Below, one piece after another: positions 1 through 6,792 of a DNA stretch of 9,171 bases. Source of the stretch: DASUAL01 sp050733055 (GTDB lineage Bacteria > Gemmatimonadota > Gemmatimonadetes > Gemmatimonadales > GWC2-71-9). How positions within the stretch are numbered: position 1 is the stretch's first letter; every line of letters starts with the position of its first letter. Below the pieces are notes generated by a model, which was given only the letters and a program-made list of their open reading frames with translations, searched no databases and was not told the DNA's origin. A program made the translations under genes and the position numbers. The stretch is taken from assembly GCA_050733055.1 (NCBI GenBank), contig JBOHSI010000031.1:1-9171 (forward strand). Reading direction: 5' to 3'.

Positions 1-895
1 TTGCCGAGGTCGTACCACGACTCCACGCCGGGTAACAGGGCCTTGAACCCGTTGCGCGCGAGCCGTTTTACGTGCGGCTCGGACAGGAGGGACAGGCTAC
101 TCTCCGCGATGAAGTCGATCCCGTCCGGAGGCACGGTCGACTCGATGGCGTCGAGGTAGTCGTCGAATCGCACGCCGAAGTTCGGATCGTGCCAGGCGAC
201 GCGCGGCCGGCGCACCGTCCTCAGGAGGAAGCGGAGGTCGTCTTTCAGAACGGCGAAGTCGAGCGGCTGATAGGGGACGACGGAGTCAATACAGAAGCTG
301 CAGGTGTAGGGACACCCGAGACTGCCGAGCATCGGCACGATCTTGAGGACCGGCGCCTTCCGCAGCGTCGGCGCGATGAACTTCCAGCGCTCGCGCACGC
401 CGGGGAGCGCCGTCGGCTGCCGCTTGGCCGCGAGGTGCACGCCGAGCGGCCGGTGGCGCGAGCAATCGTGCAATAGGTCACGAACCAGGGCCTGGTCCGT
501 GAAGCCCACGACGTAGTCGAAGTACTTCCGCGCGTCCTCCGGGTGGCAGCGTGCGTGGGGTCCGCCCAGCACGGTCACCGCCCCCCGCGACCGAAACAGA
601 TTGCTCAGCGCATACGCGGTCAGCGCCGCTTCCGTAAAGGCGCCAATGAAGACGAGGTCGACCCTCTCTGGCAGGTCCGCGACCAGATTCTCAAAACCGG
701 TATAACACACGAGGCTGACTTCGTGTCCTCCGCTTCGCACCACACCGCGATGACTTGAGGCATGATGCCCGCGAGGTTGGCGTTCATAAGGCGCCCGTAC
801 AGGGCGCGGGTCGGGCCTTTGGCGACCAGATCGATGACGCCGATTCGGAGCTGACGCACGGGGAACCTGGGGGTAAGATGCGCCACATAATTCAT
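1..895 (-). pseudogene. B12-binding radical SAM protein, 3' end off the left edge, one-base frameshift
   Basis: Counting from ATG at 895 with the frameshift repaired, about 298 residues are visible. Residues about 15-135 look like a cobalamin-binding-type Rossmann domain (RIGVIDLVAKGPT, then DLVFIGAFTEA, then VLGGPHA). The radical SAM cluster motif CxxxCxxC follows as Cys195, Cys199 and Cys202 (codons at 314-312, 302-300 and 293-291) within LGCPYTCSFCID. Such enzymes reductively cleave S-adenosylmethionine with a 4Fe-4S cluster; the substrate here is unknown. The N-terminal frame is lost after the GAG codon at 730-728: one G appears missing from GGA, since E-[G]-H-E-V-S follows in the -1 frame. 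From 725 to the left edge that frame has no stop. No good ribosome site precedes 895. GTG at 859, preceded by CAGG, is an alternative start that fits the usual family N-terminus better. Real mutation and sequencing error cannot be separated here. Confidence 0.8.
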
Positions 896-937
896 CCGCG
901 GCCCGGTGGGCGCAACAACTCGCACTGTCGGCTCGAA

Positions 938-967
938 GACTCGGGCTGGCGACCGCGGCGCCGAGTC
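938..967. repeat. Short inverted repeat between the MarR gene and the radical SAM gene
   Basis: GACTCGG (938-944) and CCGAGTC (961-967) are perfect 7-base complements around a 16-base GC-rich loop. The repeat lies in the 110-base gap after the MarR stop and before the radical SAM start. It could be a weak terminator or a leader hairpin, but there is no T-tract on either side, and hairpins of this size are common by chance at this GC content. Nothing else was recognised in the gap. Confidence 0.3.
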
Positions 968-1005
968 CGGGCCGCACCCTGGGGCCGGCAAACGCCGCCT
1001 GCGAG

Positions 1006-1548
1006 TCAGTCCTCGGAGAAGAAAAACCGCGCCTGCACGTCGCCCGCCTCCATCGCGTCCACGAGACGCTCCACCGCCCGCCGGATCCGGCGCACATCGG
1101 CCAGCGGCATCACCTCGAGCGCGTGCAGCAGGCGGCCTTGGGCGGGGTCCGGCGCATCGCGCGCGAGGGTGGCGCCGCGCGGGGTCAGCTCGATCTCCAC
1201 AAAGCGGCGATCGCGTCGCCCCCGGGCCCGGCGCACCAACCCGCGCGTTTCCAGCCGATCGACGAGAATGGATACACTGCTCTGATGCACGGCCAGGGCA
1301 GCCGCCAGCCGCCCCGTCGACATCCTTCCGTTGCCCCGCAGCGTCTTCAACGCCCACAGCTGCGGCCCGGTCAACCCGTAGGCGCTGCGCACCTCCTGCG
1401 AATAGGCGTGCAAGGCCTTCACGATCCGCCGCAGCCCCTGCACGATCTGCGCGATGCTGGCGAGTCGCTCCGACCGGGGCGCGTAGCCGAACGCTCGCCC
1501 GGGCGTCCGATGCGGCAGTCCGGATCTCCGCGGAACGCGGCGGGTCAT
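1006..1548 (-). CDS. MarR-family transcriptional regulator
   Basis: A 180-residue protein of typical MarR length. Helices at about 27-56 would form the dimerisation region. The winged helix-turn-helix starts at LTGPQLWALKTL (59-70), continues through MSTGRLAAALAVHQSSVSILVDRLETRGLV (76-105, recognition helix about 89-101), and ends in an Arg-rich wing, RARGRRDRRFVEIELT (107-122). A C-terminal helix at 147-168 completes the dimer interface. MarR proteins bind palindromes as dimers and usually repress a neighbouring gene until a ligand or oxidant releases them. ATG at 1548 is chosen because residues before it in the open frame run across the palindromic control region and into the divergent gene. 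The gene is divergent from the cupredoxin-like gene and shares the operator at 1564-1575 with it. The effector cannot be deduced: there is no Cys in the protein, so thiol-based oxidant sensing of the OhrR kind is unlikely. Confidence 0.9.
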   Translation of the reverse strand: MTRRVPRRSGLPHRTPGRAFGYAPRSERLASIAQIVQGLRRIVKALHAYSQEVRSAYGLTGPQLWALKTLRGNGRMSTGRLAAALAVHQSSVSILVDRLETRGLVRRARGRRDRRFVEIELTPRGATLARDAPDPAQGRLLHALEVMPLADVRRIRRAVERLVDAMEAGDVQARFFFSED

Positions 1549-1556
1549 ACGGGTAG

Positions 1557-1586
1557 AATATGCATTGATATCAATATGGACTTCAA
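1557..1586 (-). promoter_or_regulatory. Possible promoter of the MarR gene, overlapping the operator
   Basis: On the minus strand TTGAAG (1586-1581) and CATATT (1562-1557) lie 18 bases apart and match four of six positions of each sigma-70 box. Transcription would begin near 1550, almost at the ATG at 1548, implying a very short leader. The spacer contains the palindrome, so a bound MarR dimer would block the promoter, giving autorepression. The match is modest and is judged by eye. Confidence 0.35.
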
Positions 1587-1591
1587 TGCAT
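1560..1591. promoter_or_regulatory. MarR operator: perfect 12-bp palindrome inside a wider inverted repeat
   Basis: ATTGATATCAAT at 1564-1575 is an exact palindrome. A second, wider inverted repeat, ATGCATTG (1560-1567) with CAATGCAT (1584-1591), reuses the left half of it. This gives three half-sites, with the two CAAT elements 12 bases apart. The sequence is A/T-rich in an otherwise very GC-rich window and lies exactly between a MarR gene and a divergent gene. TTGATATCAA-like cores are typical of MarR-family sites. Binding would control both promoters. Confidence 0.7.
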
Positions 1592-1620
1592 CTGGACGCA
1601 GCAACGACGAAGGAGGGACG

Positions 1621-2424
1621 ATGCGTGCACTCCAGCCGGTCGCACCTGCGGGAGTGGCATTCCTGTTGTTGGCGCTGGGCGGCGTTTTCGGGGGCGCGGC
1701 CGTCACGGGGGAGGTGAAGTTCGTCGGCACACCGCCCGCGAACCCCACCATCGACATGAGCGAGGAGCCGCAGTGCAAGGCGCACTACCCGACGACGCCC
1801 CGCCAGCCGATCGCGGTCGTCGGCTCCACCGGTTCCCTCGCCGGCGTGTTCGTGTACGTGAAAACCGGGCTCCCCGCCGCGGCCAAGTACACCCCACCCA
1901 CGACGCCCGTCGTCCTCGATCAGAAGGCGTGCCTGTATCACCCCCGGGTGTTCGGAATCATGGTCGGGCAACCACTCGAGATCCGGAACAGCGATCCCCT
2001 GCTGCACAACATCAAGGCGACGGGTAAGGAGAATCGGCCCTTCAACATCAGCCAGCCGGTGGCGGGGATGACCATGGAGCGCACCTTCACCACGCCCGAA
2101 GTCATGGTACCGTTCGAGTGCAATGTACACGGCTGGATGCACGCCTTCGCCGGCGTGCTGTCACATCCGTTCTTTGCGACGACGGGCCCGGACGGCCGCT
2201 TCACGATCAACAATCTCCCGCCCGGCACCTACACGATCGAAGCGTGGCACGAGAAGTTTGGTCGACAGACCGCGACGGTGACGCTGCAGGATGACCAGAC
2301 GGGCACGCTCAATCTCACGTACCCCACGAAACAGCAGGCCGGTCGCGCCAGTCGGCCATCGTGGGTCATCACCCGCGAGCGGCTCCACCGCGCGCTGGTT
2401 GCGACGCTCCCCGCAGGGGGTTAA
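1621..2424 (+). CDS. Exported cupredoxin-like protein with amicyanin-like copper loop and a carboxypeptidase-regulatory-like C-terminal domain
   Basis: A 267-residue protein. Residues 10-27 form a hydrophobic signal segment ending in small residues (GGAAVTG), so export is expected. Residues about 28-185 resemble a cupredoxin-type beta sandwich. The likely type 1 copper ligands are His129 (LLHNI), Cys167, His170 and Met173 (ECNVHGWM). This C-x2-H-x2-M loop, with His 38 residues before Cys, matches amicyanin (His53, Cys92, His95, Met98) rather than plastocyanin or azurin. Residues 188-234 (TGPDGRFTINNLPPGTYTIEAWH) are a carboxypeptidase-regulatory-like beta domain. A role as a periplasmic electron carrier or copper protein is likely; the redox partner is unknown and no dehydrogenase is nearby. 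The start is set by a strong AAGGAGG at 1610-1616. Cys52 and Cys104 are additional cysteines. Regulation by the divergent MarR is likely. Confidence 0.82.
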   Translation: MRALQPVAPAGVAFLLLALGGVFGGAAVTGEVKFVGTPPANPTIDMSEEPQCKAHYPTTPRQPIAVVGSTGSLAGVFVYVKTGLPAAAKYTPPTTPVVLDQKACLYHPRVFGIMVGQPLEIRNSDPLLHNIKATGKENRPFNISQPVAGMTMERTFTTPEVMVPFECNVHGWMHAFAGVLSHPFFATTGPDGRFTINNLPPGTYTIEAWHEKFGRQTATVTLQDDQTGTLNLTYPTKQQAGRASRPSWVITRERLHRALVATLPAGG

Positions 2425-2435
2425 TCTGGCTGGTA

Positions 2436-2469
2436 AGGGATGCGGCGAGGTGCGTCTCGCTGCATCCCT
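2436..2469 (+). terminator. Strong hairpin between the cupredoxin-like gene and the glycosyltransferase operon
   Basis: AGGGATGC (2436-2443) pairs with GCATCCCT (2462-2469). A G-U pair (2444/2461) and GCGAG/CTCGC (2445-2449/2456-2460) continue the stem, giving 14 pairs in RNA around a six-base loop, GTGCGT. It starts 12 bases after the TAA of the upstream gene and ends 33 bases before the next ATG. It may terminate the upstream transcript, but no T-tract follows. A structured leader of the downstream operon is the alternative. Confidence 0.55.
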
Positions 2470-2502
2470 CGTCCCCCACTCTAGCCGGCACTTTCGTCGC
2501 TC

Positions 2503-3711
2503 ATGGCCGATTTCTATCAGACCGGCGTCATCACCACCCTCCACCGGCTTGGCGAGCCTCACCTCGACCTCCTCGAGGCGGACCTCGTCGATTTCGCGGA
2601 GACCCGGCCGCTCACGCTCATCATTCCCGCCTTGGCATCAGAAATGGACGGCCCGGCGCTCGCCAGCATGGTCCAGGTGCTGCGTGAGATTCCCTACCTC
2701 TACCGCGTCCTGATCGGCCTCGACGCCGCCACCCGCACCGACTTCGAGCGCAGCCGTCAGTTCTTCAGCGTCCTCCGCCAGCGCGTCGACATCCTCTGGC
2801 GCGACGGCGAGCGCATCCAGGCGCTGTACCGCAGGCTCGAGGACGCCGGGATCTTCACCGGCACGGCGGGGAAGGGTCGCGTCGTGTGGATCGCGCTCGG
2901 TTGCGTCCTCGCGGATCCCAGATCGCGTACCATCGCCCTCCACGACGCCGACATCGTGAGCTACCGACGCGATCTGCTCGCCCGGCTGGCCTATCCCGTC
3001 ATGAATCCCTCACTCGGCATCGAATACGCCAAGGGATACTACGCCCGGCTCACCGACCGGATGTACGGCCGCGTGACCCGGTTGTTCGTGACGCCGCTGA
3101 TCCGCGCGCTGCTCAAGATCGTCGGATACCACCCCTTCCTCGTATTCCTCGACTCGTTCCGCTACCCCCTGGCGGGCGAGTTCGCGATGGACGAGGACCT
3201 CGCCCGGGTGATGCGGGTTCCCTCCGATTGGGGGCTCGAGATCGGTCTCCTCGCCGAGGTGTATCGCAACCTCGCCACGCGCCGCGTGTGCGAGGTGGAC
3301 ATCGCCGACGCGTACGAGCACAAGCACAAAACCCTCGAGCCGACCTGGCCCCCCGCCGGCCTGCTCAAGATGGCCGGGGACATCGCCAAGTCGCTCTTCA
3401 CGACGCTGGGGCACGAGGGGATTCCGATCTCGGAAGGGCTGTTCCGCAGCGTGCGCGCGGTGTACCTCCGCATGGGTCAGGATCAGGTCCACCGCTACGC
3501 CGACGACGCCGCCATCAACCACCTTCGCTTCGATCGACACGAGGAGGACTCCGCCGTCGAGCTCTTCGCCCAGGCCATCGAGGCCGCGGCGAAGGACGTT
3601 TACACCGATCCCCTCGGGGCCCGGCCGATCCCCAACTGGGCCCGCGTGAGCTCCGCCCTCCCCGACTTTCTGGACGAGCTGCGAGAGGCGGTTGAAGCCG
3701 ACAACCGCTGA
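2503..3711 (+). CDS. gpgS: Glucosyl-3-phosphoglycerate synthase-like glycosyltransferase (GT81 type)
   Basis: A 402-residue GT-A fold enzyme. It would transfer a sugar from a nucleotide donor (NDP-glucose in the family) to 3-phosphoglycerate in the cytoplasm, the first step in glucosylglycerate synthesis. Visible features: LTLIIPALASEMDG (37-50), the first strand and nucleotide site; GKGRVVW (123-129), like the conserved GKG of GpgS; HDADIV (147-152), with the metal-binding DxD at Asp148/Asp150; GEFAMDEDLA (225-234) and WGLEIGLL (243-250), matching the GGEYA and GxEIGLL acceptor blocks of GT81; and EHKHKTL (272-278) with His273/His275. The next gene is the matching phosphatase and overlaps it by 20 bases, which supports the assignment. 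Mannosyl transfer cannot be excluded, because GT81 and mannosyl-3-phosphoglycerate synthases do related chemistry. No clear Shine-Dalgarno precedes ATG 2503. Confidence 0.82.
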   Translation: MADFYQTGVITTLHRLGEPHLDLLEADLVDFAETRPLTLIIPALASEMDGPALASMVQVLREIPYLYRVLIGLDAATRTDFERSRQFFSVLRQRVDILWRDGERIQALYRRLEDAGIFTGTAGKGRVVWIALGCVLADPRSRTIALHDADIVSYRRDLLARLAYPVMNPSLGIEYAKGYYARLTDRMYGRVTRLFVTPLIRALLKIVGYHPFLVFLDSFRYPLAGEFAMDEDLARVMRVPSDWGLEIGLLAEVYRNLATRRVCEVDIADAYEHKHKTLEPTWPPAGLLKMAGDIAKSLFTTLGHEGIPISEGLFRSVRAVYLRMGQDQVHRYADDAAINHLRFDRHEEDSAVELFAQAIEAAAKDVYTDPLGARPIPNWARVSSALPDFLDELREAVEADNR

Positions 3712-4555
3712 TCCGCGGCGGCTCCCACGGATCGTCGTGGTCACGGACGTGGACGGCTGCCTGCTCGACCACGGCAGCTACCGTGCGGGCCCGGCGCGCC
3801 CGGTGCTGCGACGCCTGCGGCGGCTCCGCGTGCCCGTCGTCCTTTGCACCAGCAAGACTCGGCTCGAGCTGCGCGCGCTGCGGCGGGAGCTGACAGGGCC
3901 TCACCTCGCGATCGTGGAGGACGGCGCGGGAATCCTCATCCCGCCGGGGATCGCGCCCACCCTCCGGTTGCCCTCGGCACGACGCGTCCGCGACGGCCGG
4001 CTCATCCCACTCGCACCGGAGTACGCTAGGATCCGCCGTGTGTTCGCCGCGTTGCGGCGAGCGATTGGCGGCGCCGTGATCGGGTTCGGGGACATGACGG
4101 CAGCCGAAGTCGGCAGAGCGACGGGGCTCGCGCCACGCGCGGCCCGTCTGGCGCGCCGCCGCGAGTTCGACGAGCCGTTCTTGTTCGTGTCCGACGGGCG
4201 GCGCCACGCCCGGGCCATCGCCCGGCATGCGGAGCGACACGGCCTCGTCGTGACGCGCGGGGGCCGATTCTGGCACCTGCACGGCCCCACCGATAAGGGC
4301 CGCGCGACGCGCCACGCGCTCGAGCTGCTGCAGCGGGTTCACGGCGTGCTCGCCGTCATCGCCCTGGGCGACAGCCCGCTCGACGCGCCCATGCTGCGGG
4401 AAGCCGATGTCCCGATCATCATCCCCGGGCCCGGCGGCTCGGCCGATCCGCAGCTCCGACGTCGCATCCCTCGGGCCCGCGTCGCCCCGGCAACGGGCCC
4501 GGCCGGGTGGGCCCGGGCCGTCACGCGCGCCCTCCGCGAGCTCGGCCTCCGGTGA
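3692..4555 (+). CDS. HAD phosphatase, mannosyl/glucosyl-3-phosphoglycerate phosphatase type
   Basis: A 287-residue HAD-superfamily (IIB) enzyme that would remove the phosphate from glucosyl- or mannosyl-3-phosphoglycerate, releasing the compatible solute. Motif I is VVTDVDG with nucleophile Asp19 and acid/base Asp21. Motif II is CTSKT (52-56). The family-typical VEDGAGI (75-81) and REFDEPFLF (157-165) lie in and around the cap. The motif III lysine is Lys202 in HGPTDKGRA, and motif IV is ALGDSPLDAPML (224-235) with Asp227 and Asp231 for magnesium. The start is TTG at 3692, inside the end of the upstream synthase, with GAGAGG at 3683-3688; there is no later start that leaves room before motif I. 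The overlap implies translational coupling. The phosphatase family is named for mannosyl substrates, but GT81 synthases in some bacteria, such as Persephonella, use this HAD type for glucosyl-3-phosphoglycerate. Confidence 0.85.
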   Translation: MKPTTADPRRLPRIVVVTDVDGCLLDHGSYRAGPARPVLRRLRRLRVPVVLCTSKTRLELRALRRELTGPHLAIVEDGAGILIPPGIAPTLRLPSARRVRDGRLIPLAPEYARIRRVFAALRRAIGGAVIGFGDMTAAEVGRATGLAPRAARLARRREFDEPFLFVSDGRRHARAIARHAERHGLVVTRGGRFWHLHGPTDKGRATRHALELLQRVHGVLAVIALGDSPLDAPMLREADVPIIIPGPGGSADPQLRRRIPRARVAPATGPAGWARAVTRALRELGLR

Positions 4556-4978
4556 CGGGCCCGGGGCTCACCGGTCTCGACGCGCTGGTGCTCGTCGCCT
4601 ACCTCGCGGCGATCTTCGGGATGTCGTACCGCTTCGCCCGCCGTCAGACCACCGGAGAGCATTACTTCCTCGCGGGCCGTGCGATGGCCGGCACCGCTCT
4701 CGGCGCCTCGATCCTGGCGAACCAGGCGAGCGCGATCAGCCTCGTGGGGGCGCCCGCTTTCGTCGCGCTGCGGGAAGGCGGCGGGCTCCGGGGGCTCCAG
4801 TACGAGCTGGCGCTTCCTCGCGATGCTCCTCGCCATCGCAGTCCTCCTTCCGGCGATCCGCTCCGTGCCCGGCTGCTCGATCTACGCCTACGCCGAGGGT
4901 CGCTTCGGGCGGGGGACGCGACGCGCGCTGGCAGGGGCGTTCCTTCTGTCGCGGGGGCTTTCCTGAGTGATTCTCTAC

Positions 4979-5004
4979 GCCTCGTCACTGGTCCTGGGCG
5001 AGGC
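4979..5004 (+). other. Hairpin 12 bases after the in-frame TGA of the symporter
   Basis: GCCTCG (4979-4984) pairs with CGAGGC (4999-5004), and a U-G and a C-G pair can extend the stem inward. The loop contains GGTCC (4990-4994), 23 bases after the TGA. This loosely resembles a bacterial selenocysteine insertion element, whose apical loop in E. coli fdhF contains GGUCU. Hairpins of this size are common in GC-rich coding sequence, so chance is the default explanation. Confidence 0.25.
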
Positions 5005-6084
5005 CCTCGGGTGGCCGACCGATCGGGCCTTGCTGCTCGTGGGGATCGCGGCGGTGTTGTACACGAGCCTCGGCGGGATCGTCGCGGACATCTGGAGCGA
5101 CGTGCTGCAACTGGCGCTCCTCTGGGGCGGGACGCTGGTGGCCGCCGTCGATGTAGCGGTCGGTACCGGCCTCCCCGTCGTCACCGCGCTGCCGGCCGCG
5201 CGAGCCCGAACGCTCGTGCCGGAAGCTACGGGCCTGGGCGACGGAGCGACGTTCGCGCTGTGGCCGATGCTGTTCGGCGGGCTCTTCCTGTATCTGTCCT
5301 ACTACGCCTGCGACCAGAGCCAGGCTCAGCGCCTGCTCGCGGCGCGGGACGACACTCAGGCCAGGCGCGCGCTCGTCCTGAACGGCCTCCTGCGGTTCCC
5401 CCTCGTCCTCACGTACTGCGGGTTTGGCCTGCTGCTCGCGGGCCTCCTGGTGGTGGACCCACGGCTCCCGGCGGCGCTCGAGGGGCGCCCGGCGGATGCA
5501 CTCGTCCCCGTGTTCATCACGACGTATCTCCCGCCGGGGCTACGCGGACTCCTGCTCGCCGCGATCCTGGCCGCCGCGATGTCGTCCATTGATTCGGCGC
5601 TCAACTCCCTCGCCGCCGTGACCCTCGACGACGTCGCCGGCCGCGATCCCGCGCGGCAGTCCGTGTGGCTCGGCCGACTGACCTCGCTCGCCTGGGGAGC
5701 CTTCGCCGTCGGGTCGGGGATGCTGTTCGCCCGAACCGGCGCGGGCGTGCTGGAGCTGGTGAACCAGGTGGGGTCGGCGTTCTACGGTCCCGTGCTGGCG
5801 GTGTTCTCCCTGGGCGCGCTGACGCGCGGCACCACCAGTCGCGGCGCGCTGCTCGGCCTCGCCGCCGGGCTCGGCACCAACCTCGTCCTGGCGCGGTTCG
5901 CGCCCGGCGTTTCCTGGTTGTGGTGGAACCCCGCGGGCTTCCTGGCGACCGTGAGCGTCGCGCTGGCCCTGCGCGACGGCCCCCTCGGCCTCCGCTGGCC
6001 GGGCTGGCCCGGAAGAGAGACGCGGTGGCTCGTCGCCGCGTTCGTTTCCATGCTGGCGCTGCTCGCCGCCCTCCCTCGTCTCAT

Positions 6085-6088
6085 CTAG
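6085..6088. other. Convergent genes sharing a CTAG stop
   Basis: The symporter ends with TAG at 6086-6088 and the minus-strand membrane protein ends with TAG read from 6087 to 6085. The two stops lie on the self-complementary CTAG, so the two operons overlap tail to tail by four bases with no room for an intergenic terminator. Confidence 0.9.
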
Positions 6089-6792
6089 AGGTGGGAGATC
6101 CCGCCAAACCCCTCGTCCTTGGCGCTCGTCAGCTGCCGTTCGAGGACCGTCTTGGCGAGGTCGCGGGCCGCGTAGCCGAACGCGAGCGCCGCCGCGAGCC
6201 CCACGGCGCCGAACGCTACGGTAAACGTGGCGAGCACGATGTTGCGGCCGATGCCCACCTGCTCGAGCGCCACGGCGATCGTGAACAGCAGGACGAGGAT
6301 CTGCACCACGGTGGCGAGCACGCGGGCCCGGCCGATGCCGGCGTTGACCGCGGTGAGCAACGTGGCCCGCTGCAGGAACGCGGCCGCGAGGTAGCCGAGC
6401 AGGAGGATGAGCAGAGCCGCGAACACTTGCGGCAGGAACACGAAGAACCGCGACACCAGATCATTCACCGGCGCGATATTGAGCGCCGCCAGTGAGAACA
6501 TCAGGAACACGAACATCACGAGCCAGTAGCCGAACCGCGCCGCGGCCCGCGAGGGGGAGCGTTCGACCCCGGCCGCCCGCAGTGCGGCCGTCACCCCCCG
6601 CCGCTCGCAGAAGCGGTCGAACTGGGCGACCCGCAGGAGCACGGTCAACGTCAGGCGCACGAGGTAGGCTGCCGCGATCCCGGCGAGGAGCACGACCACC
6701 ATCGCGAGGACGTTGGGCAGAAACGCCAAGGCGAGGGTGGCGAAGCGGCGCAGCGGCTCGAGGATTGCGACATTCCAAAAGTTCGCATCCAT
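6085..6792 (-). CDS. Short MscS-like membrane protein with repeated conserved TM helix, distal copy
   Basis: A 235-residue, mostly hydrophobic protein. Predicted membrane segments are at about 22-48, 87-104, 117-140, 158-178 and 183-207. The segments LPNVLAMVVVLLAGIAAAYLV (25-45) and LPQVFAALLILLLGYLAAAFL (120-140) are two copies of the conserved TM helix found with mechanosensitive channels (Pfam TM_helix type). The final helix, AFGAVGLAAALAFGYAARDL (193-212), resembles the glycine/alanine-rich pore helix of MscS. The cytoplasmic beta domain of MscS is absent: the protein ends about 25 residues after that helix. A small channel or channel-associated protein is possible, but gating is unproven. 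ATG 6792 overlaps the stop of the upstream glycosyltransferase as TGATG, with GGGAGG 9 bases before the start, so the pair is translationally coupled. A longer open frame upstream is rejected because it only overlaps the glycosyltransferase. Confidence 0.75.
   Translation of the reverse strand: MDANFWNVAILEPLRRFATLALAFLPNVLAMVVVLLAGIAAAYLVRLTLTVLLRVAQFDRFCERRGVTAALRAAGVERSPSRAAARFGYWLVMFVFLMFSLAALNIAPVNDLVSRFFVFLPQVFAALLILLLGYLAAAFLQRATLLTAVNAGIGRARVLATVVQILVLLFTIAVALEQVGIGRNIVLATFTVAFGAVGLAAALAFGYAARDLAKTVLERQLTSAKDEGFGGISHL

Larger units (their letters stand above)
4552..6088 (+). pseudogene. Sodium:solute symporter (SSS/SGLT-like), interrupted by a frameshift and an in-frame TGA
   Basis: With the lesions repaired this is about 512 residues, normal for SSS transporters. 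The start is GTG 4552, overlapping the phosphatase stop as GTGA. Residues 11-24 form TM1. TTGEHYFLAGRAM (33-45) and SILANQASAISLVGAPAF (53-70) are classic SSS blocks. After GLQYELALP the frame changes near 4816-4820; the continuation (AMLLAIAVLLPAIR) needs two extra bases. A TGA at 4964-4966 then interrupts LLSRGLS-stop-VILYAS in frame. The rest (4967-6088) is open and holds CDQSQAQRLLAARD and ILAAAMSSIDSALNSLAAV, the latter being the sodium-site helix. The family uses a sodium gradient to import sugars, osmolytes or acids; a role in osmolyte or precursor uptake is inferred from the operon. The reading downstream of each lesion stays well conserved, so error or very recent decay is more likely than old decay. 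Confidence 0.8.

Noticed and set aside
755..1285. Plus-strand open frames opposite the radical SAM and MarR genes
   Set aside because: Arg/Pro/Ser-rich translations with no recognisable domain, typical shadows of high-GC genes.
1123..1620. Open plus-strand frame running into the cupredoxin-like gene from upstream
   Set aside because: It is antisense to the MarR gene and crosses the operator. The strong AAGGAGG and signal peptide fix the real start at 1621.
1549..2142. Open minus-strand extension upstream of the MarR start
   Set aside because: It is antisense to the cupredoxin-like gene, has no MarR-like content, and would swallow the divergent promoter.
4964..4966. Alternative genetic code with TGA as glycine
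   Set aside because: Other genes in the window (for example those ending at 3711 and 4555) use TGA as a normal stop, and the GC content does not fit known TGA-recoding lineages.
5665..6495. 276-codon plus-strand open frame spanning the symporter end and the convergent membrane-protein gene
   Set aside because: The translation is charged, repetitive and domainless, while both genes it overlaps show clear membrane-protein families.
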